Shown: positions 37,963 through 46,874, numbered from the stretch's first letter. The stretch: 64,000 bases of DNA from Natronincola ferrireducens (GCF_900100845.1 NZ_FNFP01000002.1:186001-250000), one strand, 5' to 3'. Numbers and translations: made by a program. Notes: a model not told the origin generated them from the letters alone.

Positions 37963-38694
37963 ATGACATATCAAAGCCTATGGCAACAGTATAAAAAGTG
38001 TAATGATTTAGACGCTAAAAATCAACTAATTGTCAAATACATTGAACTGGTTAAGGTGATTGCTGGCAGGCTATATACTACCTATGGTTCTAATATAGAG
38101 TTTGATGATCTAGTAAGCTATGGCATATTTGGATTGATAGATGCAATAGAAAAGTTTGATATGGATAAGAAAGTAAAATTTGAAACCTACGCTCAGATTC
38201 GTATTAGGGGAGCTATTATTGACCAAATAAGAAACCTGGATTGGATTCCAAGATCTATAAGACAAAAATCAAAATTGATAGAAGAAGGATACAATAATTT
38301 AGAGAATAAACTAGGGAGAACTGCAACTGATATAGAAATAGCTCAGGAACTAAATCTATCTCTACAGGAATTCTATACAATCCTCCACCAGGTCCATAGC
38401 TTTAATATAATATCATTGGAAGAAAAACTATATGATAGTAACATAATAGACTATAAAAACTATGAGTCGGAAAATTCACCTGAAGATATTGTTTGCAACA
38501 ATGAAGCTTATGGAAATTTACAGCATAACATAGAGGGACTCCCTAATCGTGAAAGACAGGTTATTTCTCTATATTACTATAATGAATTAACCTATAAGGA
38601 GATAGGAAAGCTTTTAGGAATATCAGAATCTAGAGTTTCACAACTGCATTCTAAGGCCATAGCTAGATTGAAATCAAAAATAACAGTTCTATAG
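37963..38694 (+). CDS. sigD: RNA polymerase sigma factor SigD (FliA/WhiG family)
   Basis: 243 residues. Region 2 (YGIFGLIDAIEKFDMDKKVKF), region 3 (PRSIRQKSKLIEEGYNNLEN) and region 4 with the helix-turn-helix TYKEIGKLLGISESRVSQLH are present. It directs transcription of late flagellar and chemotaxis genes. I chose ATG 37963 because CAGGAGG just upstream is well placed; the frame opens earlier, inside cheD. No flgM anti-sigma gene is in the window. Confidence 0.97.
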   Translation: MTYQSLWQQYKKCNDLDAKNQLIVKYIELVKVIAGRLYTTYGSNIEFDDLVSYGIFGLIDAIEKFDMDKKVKFETYAQIRIRGAIIDQIRNLDWIPRSIRQKSKLIEEGYNNLENKLGRTATDIEIAQELNLSLQEFYTILHQVHSFNIISLEEKLYDSNIIDYKNYESENSPEDIVCNNEAYGNLQHNIEGLPNRERQVISLYYYNELTYKEIGKLLGISESRVSQLHSKAIARLKSKITVL

Positions 38695-38721
38695 AATTAG
38701 ATTAAAAAAGGGGGGAGAAGA

Positions 38722-40584
38722 ATGAGTAAAAAATTTATTGTTATTGAGGGCCATAGCTATGAAAATGCATTGAATAAAGGATTGAGGGAATTAAAGATAA
38801 CCGAGAAAGATGTAAATGTTGAAGTTTTGGAAGAAAAAAAATCTTTTATTTTTAGAAAAGATTATATTAAATTGAAAATAACCTTAAAGGAAGAAGTTAC
38901 AGAAAATCCACTAGTAAATATAACTGATGAATTAGAAAAAGAAGCAAATGAAACTTTTCTTCATTGTCATAATGATAAGATTCATAGAGAGCATGAGAAA
39001 ATCTTTGAAATCAACTATCTCCCTGATGGAGTCTACCTTAGTATTACTAAGTCTATATCAGAAAGCAATCAAGAAGTAAGACAAAAAATTATTGATTATT
39101 TGGAAAAAAAGTCTATTGAAGACTTTGAAATAGAGGCTATTGATACATATTTTAGTGAAAACATTAATAAGCCAATGAAAATTGCTCCCTATCAGGTAGA
39201 AAAACTCATTGATGGTGATGTAGTTATTGAAATCTCTAAAAACAAACTTGAGGCCTATATATCTATTACTAAAGCTGACGGAGGAAAAGCCGTTACATTT
39301 GATGTAGCCAAAGAAAAGTTAAAGGACAAAGGGATTGTATATGGTATAGATGAAGAAAAATTGCAAACGATTATAGAAAACAATTTGTTTCATACAAAAA
39401 TGCTTGTTGCTCAAGGGAAGAAGCCAGAAGCCGGCAAGGATGGAAGTCTACGACATCACTATGATACAGATGGAGAAATTAAACCTAAAATATTAGAAGA
39501 TGGAACAGTGGATTTTAAACAATTAAATCTAGTAAAAAACGTGAAAAAAGGACAACTACTAGTTGAAATTATTCCCCCTACTGAGGGTGTTGCAGGGATA
39601 AATATTTTTGGAGAAGAAATTCCCCCTCAAAAAGGAAAGGCAGCAAAACTAATCAAAGGGAAAAACATTATAGAAAGTGAAGATGGATTAAAAGTTTATG
39701 CTGCTACAGAAGGTCAAGTTCACACGAAGGATGGAAAATTACAGGTAAGTGAGATTTATGAAATTGTAAAAGATATCGATAATGGAACTGGAAATATTAA
39801 ATTCAATGGCAAAGTCATTGTTAAGGGGAATGTTAAGTCAGGCTTTACTGTTGAAGCTGAAGGGGATATAGAAGTAAATGGTGTAGTAGAAGGGGCTACC
39901 CTATTAGCTAAGGGCGATATCATTTTAAATAGAGGTATACAGGGCAATAATCAAGCATATTTAGAGTGTAATGGAAACTTGATAGCGAAATATATTGAAA
40001 ATAGTAGAATTAAAAGTTTGGGTAATATAGAGGCAGACTGTATATTACACAGCAATGTTGTTGCTAAAGAAGCTGTGAAGGTACTAGGTAAAAAAGGTTT
40101 AATTGCTGGAGGACATATTCGAGCTGGTAAAGAAGTAAGTGCTAAAATAATTGGTTCTCATATGGGTACTGTGACGAAGATAGAAGTAGGTATTGATCCT
40201 GATGATAAAGCAAAACATGAAAAAATTAAGGAAGAAATTGTGGAAATTGAAAAAAACTTAATTAATTTAAAAAAGACTATAGAACTATTAAATAAGACAG
40301 GGAAAAATTCAGGTTTGGAACAAAACAAGAAAGAATTTTTAATAAAATCCATAAAAACCTATGATTACTTAAAGGGTAAGCACGGAACAATGTCAGAAGA
40401 ATTTAAAATGCTAGAATTTAAAATGCAGAATTTATCAATAGGCAAAATACATGTTATGGGTAAAATGTATCCAGGAGTAAAAGTAGGGATATCAAATGCA
40501 GTAAAACACATATATGATGAATTAAATAGAAGTACATTGTATAAAAAAGAAGGGGAAATAGTAATCGGTCCCTATGAAAAATAG
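38722..40584 (+). CDS. fapA: FapA (DUF342) family protein with Jag-N-like domain
   Basis: 620 residues. An N-terminal segment (about 1-55, with GHSYENALNKGLRELKI) resembles the Jag N domain. Then comes the FapA N-terminal domain and the right-handed beta-helix DUF342 core with repeated V/I-G spacing (NIKFNGKVIVKGNVKSGF, ADGDIEVNGVVEG-like turns) and a C-terminal coiled coil (about 490-560). FapA has been linked to polar flagellar assembly in Vibrio. It follows sigD, and a role in surface or flagellar assembly is plausible but untested here. Confidence 0.87.
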   Translation: MSKKFIVIEGHSYENALNKGLRELKITEKDVNVEVLEEKKSFIFRKDYIKLKITLKEEVTENPLVNITDELEKEANETFLHCHNDKIHREHEKIFEINYLPDGVYLSITKSISESNQEVRQKIIDYLEKKSIEDFEIEAIDTYFSENINKPMKIAPYQVEKLIDGDVVIEISKNKLEAYISITKADGGKAVTFDVAKEKLKDKGIVYGIDEEKLQTIIENNLFHTKMLVAQGKKPEAGKDGSLRHHYDTDGEIKPKILEDGTVDFKQLNLVKNVKKGQLLVEIIPPTEGVAGINIFGEEIPPQKGKAAKLIKGKNIIESEDGLKVYAATEGQVHTKDGKLQVSEIYEIVKDIDNGTGNIKFNGKVIVKGNVKSGFTVEAEGDIEVNGVVEGATLLAKGDIILNRGIQGNNQAYLECNGNLIAKYIENSRIKSLGNIEADCILHSNVVAKEAVKVLGKKGLIAGGHIRAGKEVSAKIIGSHMGTVTKIEVGIDPDDKAKHEKIKEEIVEIEKNLINLKKTIELLNKTGKNSGLEQNKKEFLIKSIKTYDYLKGKHGTMSEEFKMLEFKMQNLSIGKIHVMGKMYPGVKVGISNAVKHIYDELNRSTLYKKEGEIVIGPYEK

Positions 40585-40595
40585 GTGGTGATAAT

Positions 40596-40931
40596 ATGTC
40601 AATAAAACCCATTGATTATCATCTAACTATGAAGAACATAATATATGAAGCAAAGGATAAACACAATGATTTTAATAGGATAAAAGAAACAAATGCTTAT
40701 TTGCAAAACAATGAAAAAATAGAATTTCAAAGAAATAAAAACAGAATCAAACAGACAGAGGAAACAGAAGGAAAAAAGATCAATAACGAAAATAAACAAC
40801 AGTCAAAAGAACAGAAAAAAAAATCACCCTGTAATAGAAAAACTCAAGATGATTGTATGCAAAAGGAAAGTAAGTCCAGCAAAGTAGCTATAGATGGGAA
40901 TAAAGGTATAAAAATAGATATATTTATATAA
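40596..40931 (+). CDS. Small low-complexity protein of the fla/che tail
   Basis: 111 residues, no recognised domain. The N terminus (KPIDYHLTMKNIIYEA) and the very C terminus (GIKIDIFI) look conserved in shape with small proteins seen downstream of fapA in other clostridia, from memory. The middle is Lys/Glu/Gln/Asn-rich and probably disordered, including an A9 run at 40815-40823. The codons and the GGTGGTGAT ribosome binding site resemble the neighbours. Function unknown. Confidence 0.6.
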   Translation: MSIKPIDYHLTMKNIIYEAKDKHNDFNRIKETNAYLQNNEKIEFQRNKNRIKQTEETEGKKINNENKQQSKEQKKKSPCNRKTQDDCMQKESKSSKVAIDGNKGIKIDIFI

Positions 40932-40946
40932 ATATAGAGGTGTATT

Positions 40947-41411
40947 ATGGATTATAATAGCATTATCATATTGATAGGAAGTATAATCATTATTGTTGCA
41001 TTATATTTTTTGTTAAGAAACAAGAAGGAAGATTTTTATGGAGAGTATATAACTACATCCCCTCTCAATGAAAATCACATAAAAGATTTTGAAAGATTAA
41101 TTAGAGAAGGGAACCAGAAAACAATTGATGAAATTAACAGATTAAAGTTGGAAATTAGAGAACTAAAGAAACATGTAAAAACAATGGAAAATCTAATAGA
41201 AGAACACAAAAAAGATGATAGTTTACAGAATGAAAATTTTAATAATATGGAAGAAGAAAACTTTAATTATTTATTAAATTACAATAAATTTATTCATAAA
41301 AACAAAGATGTTATAGAATTATTTAAAAATAATAAAACTCCTGAAGAAATTGCAAGAATATTAAATAAAAGCATTAGAGAAGTTGAAATGGTAACTAAAC
41401 TGGTAAAATGA
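40947..41411 (+). CDS. swrB: SwrB/YlxL-like membrane protein (DUF6115 type)
   Basis: 154 residues. One N-terminal membrane helix (about 5-22) is followed by a coiled coil (about 45-90) and a C-terminal helix-turn-helix-like end, KNNKTPEEIARILNKSIREVEMV. This is the architecture and position of B. subtilis SwrB (between sigD and rpsB), which promotes export-gate maturation. Sequence similarity in this family is mostly confined to the C-terminal motif, so the symbol is tentative. Confidence 0.65.
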   Translation: MDYNSIIILIGSIIIIVALYFLLRNKKEDFYGEYITTSPLNENHIKDFERLIREGNQKTIDEINRLKLEIRELKKHVKTMENLIEEHKKDDSLQNENFNNMEEENFNYLLNYNKFIHKNKDVIELFKNNKTPEEIARILNKSIREVEMVTKLVK

Positions 41412-41421
41412 GGTGAAGTGT

Positions 41422-41886
41422 TTGAAACATTTTTCTATTCAGAGCTTAGTTATAGGAATAGGAATGGGGATGATTATTACATCCAGTATAAATATATTAC
41501 ATAATGGTCAAAATGATATAAATATACTTGATAACAATGAAAACTCATTAGTTGTAAATTCCCAAGACAATAGAGGGGTTCCTATAATTGCCGAAGAGTC
41601 TCATAAAAAACCTTATGAGAATGCAGAAAAAGCTAATAACATCAATAATGAAGAAAATAAAACAATTAAAGATCAAGAATATATAGAGATATTTATAAAA
41701 AAGGGATTAAATAGTAAAGAAATAGCAAAAATATTAGAGGAAAAGAAAATCATTGATAATAGCGATGATTTTCTACTATTAGCAAAGGAACTGAAGGTCA
41801 CAAATTTATTAAGGCATGGATTTAGAAAGATACCTGTTAATAGTTCCTTAGAAGAAATAATAGAAATTTTGATGGAAATACAATAA
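41422..41886 (+). CDS. Membrane-anchored protein with MltG-like N-terminal module
   Basis: 154 residues. An N-terminal membrane helix is followed by a hydrophilic linker and a C-terminal module, FIKKGLNSKEIAKILEEKKII ending LEEIIEIL, like the LysM-like subdomain that precedes the catalytic domain in MltG/YceG transglycosylases. The catalytic domain itself is absent. I chose TTG 41422 with GAGGTGA at 41410-41416. It is the last gene before rpsB. Function unknown. Confidence 0.6.
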   Translation: MKHFSIQSLVIGIGMGMIITSSINILHNGQNDINILDNNENSLVVNSQDNRGVPIIAEESHKKPYENAEKANNINNEENKTIKDQEYIEIFIKKGLNSKEIAKILEEKKIIDNSDDFLLLAKELKVTNLLRHGFRKIPVNSSLEEIIEILMEIQ

Positions 41887-41936
41887 TAAATATATAATAA
41901 ATTGACAATAATTATGATAGATTTACAAAATAAATA

Positions 41937-41965
41937 TTGCTTAATGCTTGACAGTATGTTAGAAT
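41937..41965 (+). promoter_or_regulatory. Predicted rpsB promoter (extended -10)
   Basis: TTGCTT at 41937-41942, a 17-base spacer, and TAGAAT at 41960-41965 preceded by TG at 41957-41958. A transcript from here has a leader of about 100 bases before rpsB. Confidence 0.6.
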
Positions 41966-41985
41966 ACAAAAGGTGATAAAACACA

Positions 41986-42043
41986 CATCTTATAATCTGC
42001 TTAGTAGTGCCTATATAGGTCCTAGGTTGAAATGATTAAGATG
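41986..42043 (+). promoter_or_regulatory. Structured leader upstream of rpsB, possible S2 autoregulatory element
   Basis: 41986-41997 pairs with 42034-42043 (CATCTTA plus ATC against GATTAAGATG, with a two-base bulge), closing a 36-base apical region with the palindromes CCTATATAGG (42010-42019) and CCTAGG (42021-42026). The 3' strand of the stem abuts a GGAGG at 42043-42047, ahead of the true ribosome binding site. Regulation by S2 is inference from gene context. Confidence 0.45.
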
Positions 42044-42071
42044 GAGGAAAAAAACTAAAGGAGGCAATAAA

Positions 42072-42770
42072 ATGTCAGTAATTTCTATGAAACAATTATT
42101 AGAAGCTGGTGTTCATTTTGGACATCAAACAAGAAGATGGAACCCTAAAATGGCAGAATATATTTTCACAGAAAGAAATGGTATTTATATCATTGACTTA
42201 CAAAAAACCGTGAAAAAAGTTGAAGAAGCCTATGATTTCATTAGGGAATTAGCTTCAGAAGGAAAAACCATTCTTTTTGTAGGCACAAAAAAACAAGCCC
42301 AAGAAGCAATTGAAGAAGAAGCAAAAAGGGCTGGTATGCATTATGTTAATCAAAGATGGTTAGGTGGTATGTTAACCAACTACAATACAATTAAAAACAG
42401 AATTAATCGTCTTCGTGAATTAGAGAAAATGCAAGAAGATGGTACATTTGATGTGTTACCTAAAAAAGAAGTAATAAAGCTTAAAAACGAAATGGAAAAG
42501 CTAGAAAAATTCTTGGGTGGTATTAAAGACATGGCTCAAATGCCAAGTGCTCTTTTTGTAGTAGATCCAAGAAAAGAAAGAATAGCTATAAAAGAAGCTC
42601 ATATATTAGGATTACCTGTAGTATCTATTGTTGATACTAATTGTGATCCTGATGATGTTGATTACGTGATTCCTGGAAATGATGATGCTATTCGAGCTGT
42701 AAAGTTAATAACAGCTACAATTGCAAATGCAATCTTAGAAGGAAAACAAGGATATCAAACTGAAGAATAG
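42072..42770 (+). CDS. rpsB: Small subunit ribosomal protein uS2
   Basis: A 232-residue S2 of normal length. It begins [26 protein letters not shown] and contains [13 protein letters not shown] and [17 protein letters not shown], all diagnostic. AAAGGAGG precedes the ATG. It opens the translation/cell-envelope block and is followed by tsf, as in most bacteria. Confidence 0.99.
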   Translation: MSVISMKQLLEAGVHFGHQTRRWNPKMAEYIFTERNGIYIIDLQKTVKKVEEAYDFIRELASEGKTILFVGTKKQAQEAIEEEAKRAGMHYVNQRWLGGMLTNYNTIKNRINRLRELEKMQEDGTFDVLPKKEVIKLKNEMEKLEKFLGGIKDMAQMPSALFVVDPRKERIAIKEAHILGLPVVSIVDTNCDPDDVDYVIPGNDDAIRAVKLITATIANAILEGKQGYQTEE

Positions 42771-42789
42771 TAAACAAGAAACAATAATC

Positions 42790-42830
42790 AAGGTAAGGGT
42801 TTAGGGAAATTTTCCTTACATCCTTACCTT
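42790..42830 (+). other. Hairpin between rpsB and tsf
   Basis: AAGGTAAGG at 42790-42798 and CCTTACCTT at 42822-42830 form a perfect 9-bp stem with a 23-base loop that can itself pair (GGGAAA with TTTCC). The T-run is weak (TTTAAAAA counting the last stem bases). It may attenuate rpsB readthrough into tsf. Confidence 0.5.
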
Positions 42831-42857
42831 TAAAAATACTTTAGGGAGGCGTTATAA

Positions 42858-43505
42858 ATGAATATTACTGCAGCCATGGTAAAAGAGCTTAGAGAGAAAA
42901 CTGGAGCAGGTATGATGGATTGTAAAAAAGCACTAGCAGAAGTTGAAGGAAACATGGAAAAGGCTGTTGAAATTTTGAGGGAAAAGGGACTAGCTGCTGT
43001 TGCTAAGAAGGCAGGAAGAGTTGCAGCTGAAGGATTAGTAGAGGCATACATACATGGTGGTAGAATAGGTGTGTTAGTAGAGGTAAATTCAGAAACAGAC
43101 TTTGTTGCTAAAAATCAGGAATTTAAAGAGTTTGTAAAAGATGTAGCTATGCAAATAGCTGCCACTAATCCTTTATATGTAACAAAAGAAGAAGTACCAC
43201 AAGATGAAATTGAAAAAGAAAAAGAAATTTTAAGAAAACAAGCTTTAAATGAAGGAAAGCCAGAAAAAATTGTTGATAAAATGGTAGAAGGAAGAATTGA
43301 AAAATATTATAAAGAGGTTTGCTTATTAGAACAATCCTTTGTTAAAAATCCTGATATCACTATTGGGGAGTTATTAACACAAAAGGTTGCTAAAATAGGT
43401 GAAAACTTGAGTATTAGAAGATTTGTAAGATTTGAAGTTGGGGAAGGAATAGAAAAAAAATCTGAGAATTTTGCAGAAGAAGTTGCAAAGCAAATCGGAC
43501 AGTAA
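42858..43505 (+). CDS. tsf: Elongation factor Ts
   Basis: 215 residues, the nucleotide exchange factor for EF-Tu. The UBA-like N terminus ([20 protein letters not shown]) and the core motif [12 protein letters not shown] are clear. The protein is the short form common in clostridia, with a reduced core compared with the roughly 290-residue Bacillus form. GGAGGCG precedes the ATG. Confidence 0.98.
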   Translation: MNITAAMVKELREKTGAGMMDCKKALAEVEGNMEKAVEILREKGLAAVAKKAGRVAAEGLVEAYIHGGRIGVLVEVNSETDFVAKNQEFKEFVKDVAMQIAATNPLYVTKEEVPQDEIEKEKEILRKQALNEGKPEKIVDKMVEGRIEKYYKEVCLLEQSFVKNPDITIGELLTQKVAKIGENLSIRRFVRFEVGEGIEKKSENFAEEVAKQIGQ

Positions 43506-43514
43506 TTTTGATAG

Positions 43515-43538
43515 GAGAACACTTTCGTGTTCTCTTTT
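43515..43538 (+). terminator. Intrinsic terminator after tsf
   Basis: GAGAACAC (43515-43522), loop TTTC, GTGTTCTC (43527-43534), then TTTT. It closes the rpsB-tsf unit. Confidence 0.9.
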
Positions 43539-43640
43539 AAAATAAAGACGCTGTTAAAGAAAAATATTGATATTTTTATAGAACCATTTAATACAACCAA
43601 AATAGAAAATAATAAAATTATAGATAATTTAATGTGTGAA

Positions 43641-43664
43641 ATAGTTTTTTTTAGTAAAAACTAT
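43641..43664 (+). other. AT-rich hairpin in the pyrH upstream region
   Basis: ATAGTTTTT at 43641-43649 pairs with AAAAACTAT at 43656-43664 over a 6-base loop. No T-run follows. The 180-base gap between the tsf terminator and pyrH should hold the pyrH promoter, but I found only weak matches (TTGATA at 43567-43572). Confidence 0.35.
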
Positions 43665-43722
43665 ATGTAAATTAAAGGATTTTTTCGCTAACTGTAGAAA
43701 TAATTAGATTGGAGGCATATCT

Positions 43723-44439
43723 ATGAAAAAACCTCTATATAAAAGAGTATTATTAAAGCTGAGTGGAGAAGCTCTTGCTGGAGAAAAAGGCTTTGGCTTA
43801 GATACAGATACAATAAACAAAATTGCTCTTCAAATTAAAGCAATTACCCAAGAGGGAGTAGAAGTTGCTGTTGTTGTCGGCGGAGGTAACTTCTGGAGAG
43901 GAAGAAGTGGAGAAGGTATGGATAGAACAACGGCTGATTATATGGGAATGATGGCCACTGTTATTAATTCTTTAGCTTTGCAAGATGCTCTAGAAAATAT
44001 TGATATCGTAACAAGAGTACAGACAGCTATTGAAATGCGCCAAATTGCAGAACCTTATATTAGAAGGAGAGCCGTAAGACATCTAGAGAAAAACAGAGTA
44101 GTTATTTTTGCAGCTGGAACTGGAAATCCATATTTCTCAACAGATACCACAGCTGCCTTAAGAGCAGCTGAAATTGAGGCGGATATTATTTTACTAGCTA
44201 AAAAAGTTGATGCAGTATATGACAAAGATCCACATATAAATAGTGATGCCAAGAAATTTGAAGAATTGACTTATCTAGATGTTTTAAAGCTAGAGTTAAA
44301 AGTTATGGACTCCACAGCCACTTCTTTATGTATGGACAATAAAATACCAATAAAGGTATTCAGTCTAGATGAAGCAGAAAATATTGTCAAGGTTATTCAT
44401 GGTGAAAAAATAGGAACCTATGTCCATAGTGATATTTAA
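43723..44439 (+). CDS. pyrH: UMP kinase
   Basis: A 238-residue bacterial UMP kinase of the amino-acid kinase fold, making UDP from UMP and ATP. The N-terminal [11 protein letters not shown], the glycine loop [11 protein letters not shown] and the ATP-site motif [20 protein letters not shown] are present. TTGGAGG precedes the ATG. It is followed by frr, the conserved pair. Confidence 0.98.
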   Translation: MKKPLYKRVLLKLSGEALAGEKGFGLDTDTINKIALQIKAITQEGVEVAVVVGGGNFWRGRSGEGMDRTTADYMGMMATVINSLALQDALENIDIVTRVQTAIEMRQIAEPYIRRRAVRHLEKNRVVIFAAGTGNPYFSTDTTAALRAAEIEADIILLAKKVDAVYDKDPHINSDAKKFEELTYLDVLKLELKVMDSTATSLCMDNKIPIKVFSLDEAENIVKVIHGEKIGTYVHSDI

Positions 44440-44467
44440 AAAAGCTATATAAAAGGGAGGAGAAAAA

Positions 44468-45025
44468 ATGTATTTAGATGCACATAAGAATTTAGAAGAA
44501 AAAATGAACAAAACCTTAAAAGTACTGAAGGATGATTTTAACAGCATAAGAGCTGGTAGGGCAAATCCAGCTATGCTTGACAGATTGACTATTGACTACT
44601 ATGGAACTGTTACACCAATAAAACAAGTTGCTTCTATAGCAGCTCCTGAGCCAAGATTAATAACGATTCAACCCTATGATCCATCAATTATAGGAGCTAT
44701 TGAAAAAACTATTCAACAATCGGATTTAGGAATCAACCCATCTAATGATGGTAAAATTATTAGATTAAATATTCCACAACTAACAGAGGAAAGAAGAAAA
44801 GACCTAACAAAAATTGTTAAGAAAACAGCAGAAGATAGTAAGGTTGCTATTAGAAATGAGCGTAGGAATGGCAATGATGCACTAAAGAAAATGCAAAAAG
44901 ATGGCGAACTTACAGAGGATGAGTTAAAATTAGCTCAAGAGGAAGTTCAAAAGATTACCGATAAGTTTATAAAACTAATTGATGAGATGACAGAGAAAAA
45001 AGATAAGGAAATTTTGGAGGTATAA
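44468..45025 (+). CDS. frr: Ribosome recycling factor
   Basis: 185 residues, the standard length. The typical FNSIRAGRANPAMLDRLTIDYYG, the EPRLITIQPYDPS segment and the C-terminal helical domain (RRKDLTKIVKKTAEDSKVAIRN) are present. With EF-G it splits post-termination ribosomes. GGGAGGAGAAAAA precedes the ATG. Confidence 0.99.
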   Translation: MYLDAHKNLEEKMNKTLKVLKDDFNSIRAGRANPAMLDRLTIDYYGTVTPIKQVASIAAPEPRLITIQPYDPSIIGAIEKTIQQSDLGINPSNDGKIIRLNIPQLTEERRKDLTKIVKKTAEDSKVAIRNERRNGNDALKKMQKDGELTEDELKLAQEEVQKITDKFIKLIDEMTEKKDKEILEV

Positions 45026-45027
45026 TA

Positions 45028-45216
45028 TTGAAGATAATACCTGATTTATTAGGTTATAGAATTGAAGATGCTTTAGCTTTAATAAATACAAATTCCTTTA
45101 AAATTAACATTCAGGAGAGCAAAGGTAAAAAATGGAATGAGCAGGGACAAGCTAGAGTTATACGGTTAAAACAGCTAACAAAGGATGAAATAGAGCTTAT
45201 AATATCTTATTTTTAA
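45028..45216 (+). CDS. Small PASTA-like protein between frr and uppS
   Basis: 62 residues, about one PASTA-type module: it starts KIIPDLLGYRIEDALALIN, like the PDLxGxxxxxAxxxL opening of PASTA repeats, then a short beta segment and ARVIRLKQLTKDEIELIIS. No membrane or kinase part is attached. The TTG start at 45028 uses GGAGG (45016-45020) inside the end of frr. Similar one-module proteins occur at this place in other clostridia, from memory. Function unknown. Confidence 0.7.
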   Translation: MKIIPDLLGYRIEDALALINTNSFKINIQESKGKKWNEQGQARVIRLKQLTKDEIELIISYF

Positions 45217-45217
45217 G

Positions 45218-45236
45218 CCCCCTCCCAAGGGGGTTT
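45218..45236 (+). terminator. Weak terminator-like hairpin before uppS
   Basis: CCCCCT at 45218-45223 and AGGGGG at 45228-45233 pair over a 4-base loop, extended outward by TTAA/TTAA with a G-U pair. Only three T follow, so it may be partial. Confidence 0.45.
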
Positions 45237-45263
45237 AAAAATAGCTGAGGTGATTGTAGCATA

Positions 45264-46022
45264 ATGAATATATCTGAAAAAATTACTGTTAGAGACAACT
45301 TGAAAAATTTACATAATGATGGAGATAATATGCCTCAACATATAGGTATTATTATGGATGGTAACGGGAGATGGGCAGAAAGCCGAAAACTTCCAAGAAC
45401 CCTAGGTCATAGGGCAGGGGTAGATGCAATAAGGGATATAATCACTAAAGCATCTAATTTAGGTTTACAATATTTGACCTTGTATGCCTTTTCAACTGAA
45501 AATTGGAAAAGACCGGAAGCTGAAGTGTCTGCATTGATGAAATTATTAATTGAGTATTTAAAAAAAGAAGTAAGGGAATTACATAAAAACAATGTAAGAA
45601 TTCATACAATAGGAGATATAACGAAATTTCCAGAGTCTGTTAGGGAGGAAATTAGTAGAGCTAAAGAGTTAACAAGCGGTAATAATGGGCTGTGTGTTAA
45701 TATTGCATTAAATTATGGCAGTCGGGATGAAATCGTAAGAGCTGTGAAAAAAATCAGCAATAAAATACTATGTAAAGAGATGGATTTGAAAGATATAGAT
45801 GAAGATCTAATTAGTATACATTTGGATACTGGAGGTATACCACAGGTTGACTTACTTATAAGAACCAGTGGAGAATATAGATTAAGCAACTTTTTATTAT
45901 GGCAATGTGCTTATGCTGAACTTTGGTTTACTGATGTTTATTGGCCAGATTTTAATGGAGAACATTTAGTAAAGGCTATTCATGATTTCCAAAATAGACA
46001 AAGAAGATTTGGTGGAGTTTAG
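45264..46022 (+). CDS. uppS: Isoprenyl (undecaprenyl) diphosphate synthase
   Basis: A 252-residue cis-prenyltransferase that makes undecaprenyl diphosphate, the carrier lipid for wall synthesis. Catalytic Asp32 lies in [20 protein letters not shown] and [17 protein letters not shown] are conserved. GAGGTGATTG precedes ATG 45264. It is followed by cdsA, dxr, rseP and ispG, so isoprenoid and lipid genes are grouped. Confidence 0.97.
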   Translation: MNISEKITVRDNLKNLHNDGDNMPQHIGIIMDGNGRWAESRKLPRTLGHRAGVDAIRDIITKASNLGLQYLTLYAFSTENWKRPEAEVSALMKLLIEYLKKEVRELHKNNVRIHTIGDITKFPESVREEISRAKELTSGNNGLCVNIALNYGSRDEIVRAVKKISNKILCKEMDLKDIDEDLISIHLDTGGIPQVDLLIRTSGEYRLSNFLLWQCAYAELWFTDVYWPDFNGEHLVKAIHDFQNRQRRFGGV

Positions 46023-46033
46023 GAGGGGATGAC

Positions 46034-46816
46034 ATGTTAAAAAGAATAATTAGTGGTGTTGTGGGAATTCCCTTGTTAATTTTCATCGTACTTTATGGGG
46101 ATTTACCTTTATACTTAGCAACGATGCTAGTAAGTTTAATAGGCTTAGGAGAGTTTTATCATGCAATGACTTTTAAAGAGTATAACCCCATATCTTACAT
46201 AGGCTATGGTGTTGGTATAGCTTTATTGACAATTTTCTATTTTTCACTGAATCTGGAACTTATCTTTTTACTTATTTTTATAGCTACAATTATTTTAAGT
46301 GGCATTTTATTATATAACTCTAAACATACAATTTTAGATATAAGTGTTACCCTTTATGGAGTTCTTTATGTTCCACTATTTTTAGGGCATATTATTTTAA
46401 CAGATAAGCTAAATAATAGCTATATCATTTGGTTGATTTTTATAATTGCTTGGGCGACAGATACCTTTGCATATTTTGGAGGATGTTTTTTTGGAAAAAC
46501 AAAGCTATGTCCATCAATCAGTCCTAAAAAAACAGTTGAAGGGGCTATTAGTGGTATTTTAGGGAGTATAATTGTTAGTAGCATATTTGCCTATATTTTT
46601 TTCATAGAATATATTGTAATGGTAGGTTTTTTAGGATTTTTTGGAAGTATTATTGCTCAAGGAGGAGATTTGACTGCTTCTCAAATCAAACGGTACGTAG
46701 GAATTAAAGATTTTGGAAATTTAATTCCAGGTCATGGAGGAGTGTTAGATAGATTTGATAGTATTTTATTTACTGCTCCGATTGTCTATTATTTCTTTGC
46801 TTTATTGGTAAAATAG
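46034..46816 (+). CDS. cdsA: Phosphatidate cytidylyltransferase CdsA
   Basis: A 260-residue membrane enzyme that makes CDP-diacylglycerol for phospholipids. About seven to eight hydrophobic segments are visible, and the signature SQIKRYVGIKDFGN followed by PGHGGVLDRFDS is intact. GGAGGGG overlaps the end of uppS. Confidence 0.97.
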   Translation: MLKRIISGVVGIPLLIFIVLYGDLPLYLATMLVSLIGLGEFYHAMTFKEYNPISYIGYGVGIALLTIFYFSLNLELIFLLIFIATIILSGILLYNSKHTILDISVTLYGVLYVPLFLGHIILTDKLNNSYIIWLIFIIAWATDTFAYFGGCFFGKTKLCPSISPKKTVEGAISGILGSIIVSSIFAYIFFIEYIVMVGFLGFFGSIIAQGGDLTASQIKRYVGIKDFGNLIPGHGGVLDRFDSILFTAPIVYYFFALLVK

Positions 46817-46823
46817 TAATGGA

Positions 46824-46856
46824 AATAAGCATGGCCTCAAGCAATGCTTATTTTAT
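46824..46856 (+). terminator. Terminator-like hairpin between cdsA and dxr
   Basis: AATAAGCAT at 46824-46832 pairs with ATGCTTATT at 46844-46852 over an 11-base loop, followed by TTATT. A moderate candidate, since dxr follows after only 20 bases. Confidence 0.45.
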
Positions 46857-46874
46857 TGGATACGAGGTGAAAAA

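Noticed and set aside
40815-40823. Third A9 tract, in the small gene after fapA
   Set aside because: It encodes three Lys in frame, and shifting there gives no extended known protein; A8 runs are also common in this genome (for example in topA and the PilZ gene).
42858-43505. EF-Ts is about 75 residues shorter than in Bacillus
   Set aside because: The short form is normal in many clostridia, and the essential N-terminal and core motifs are intact.
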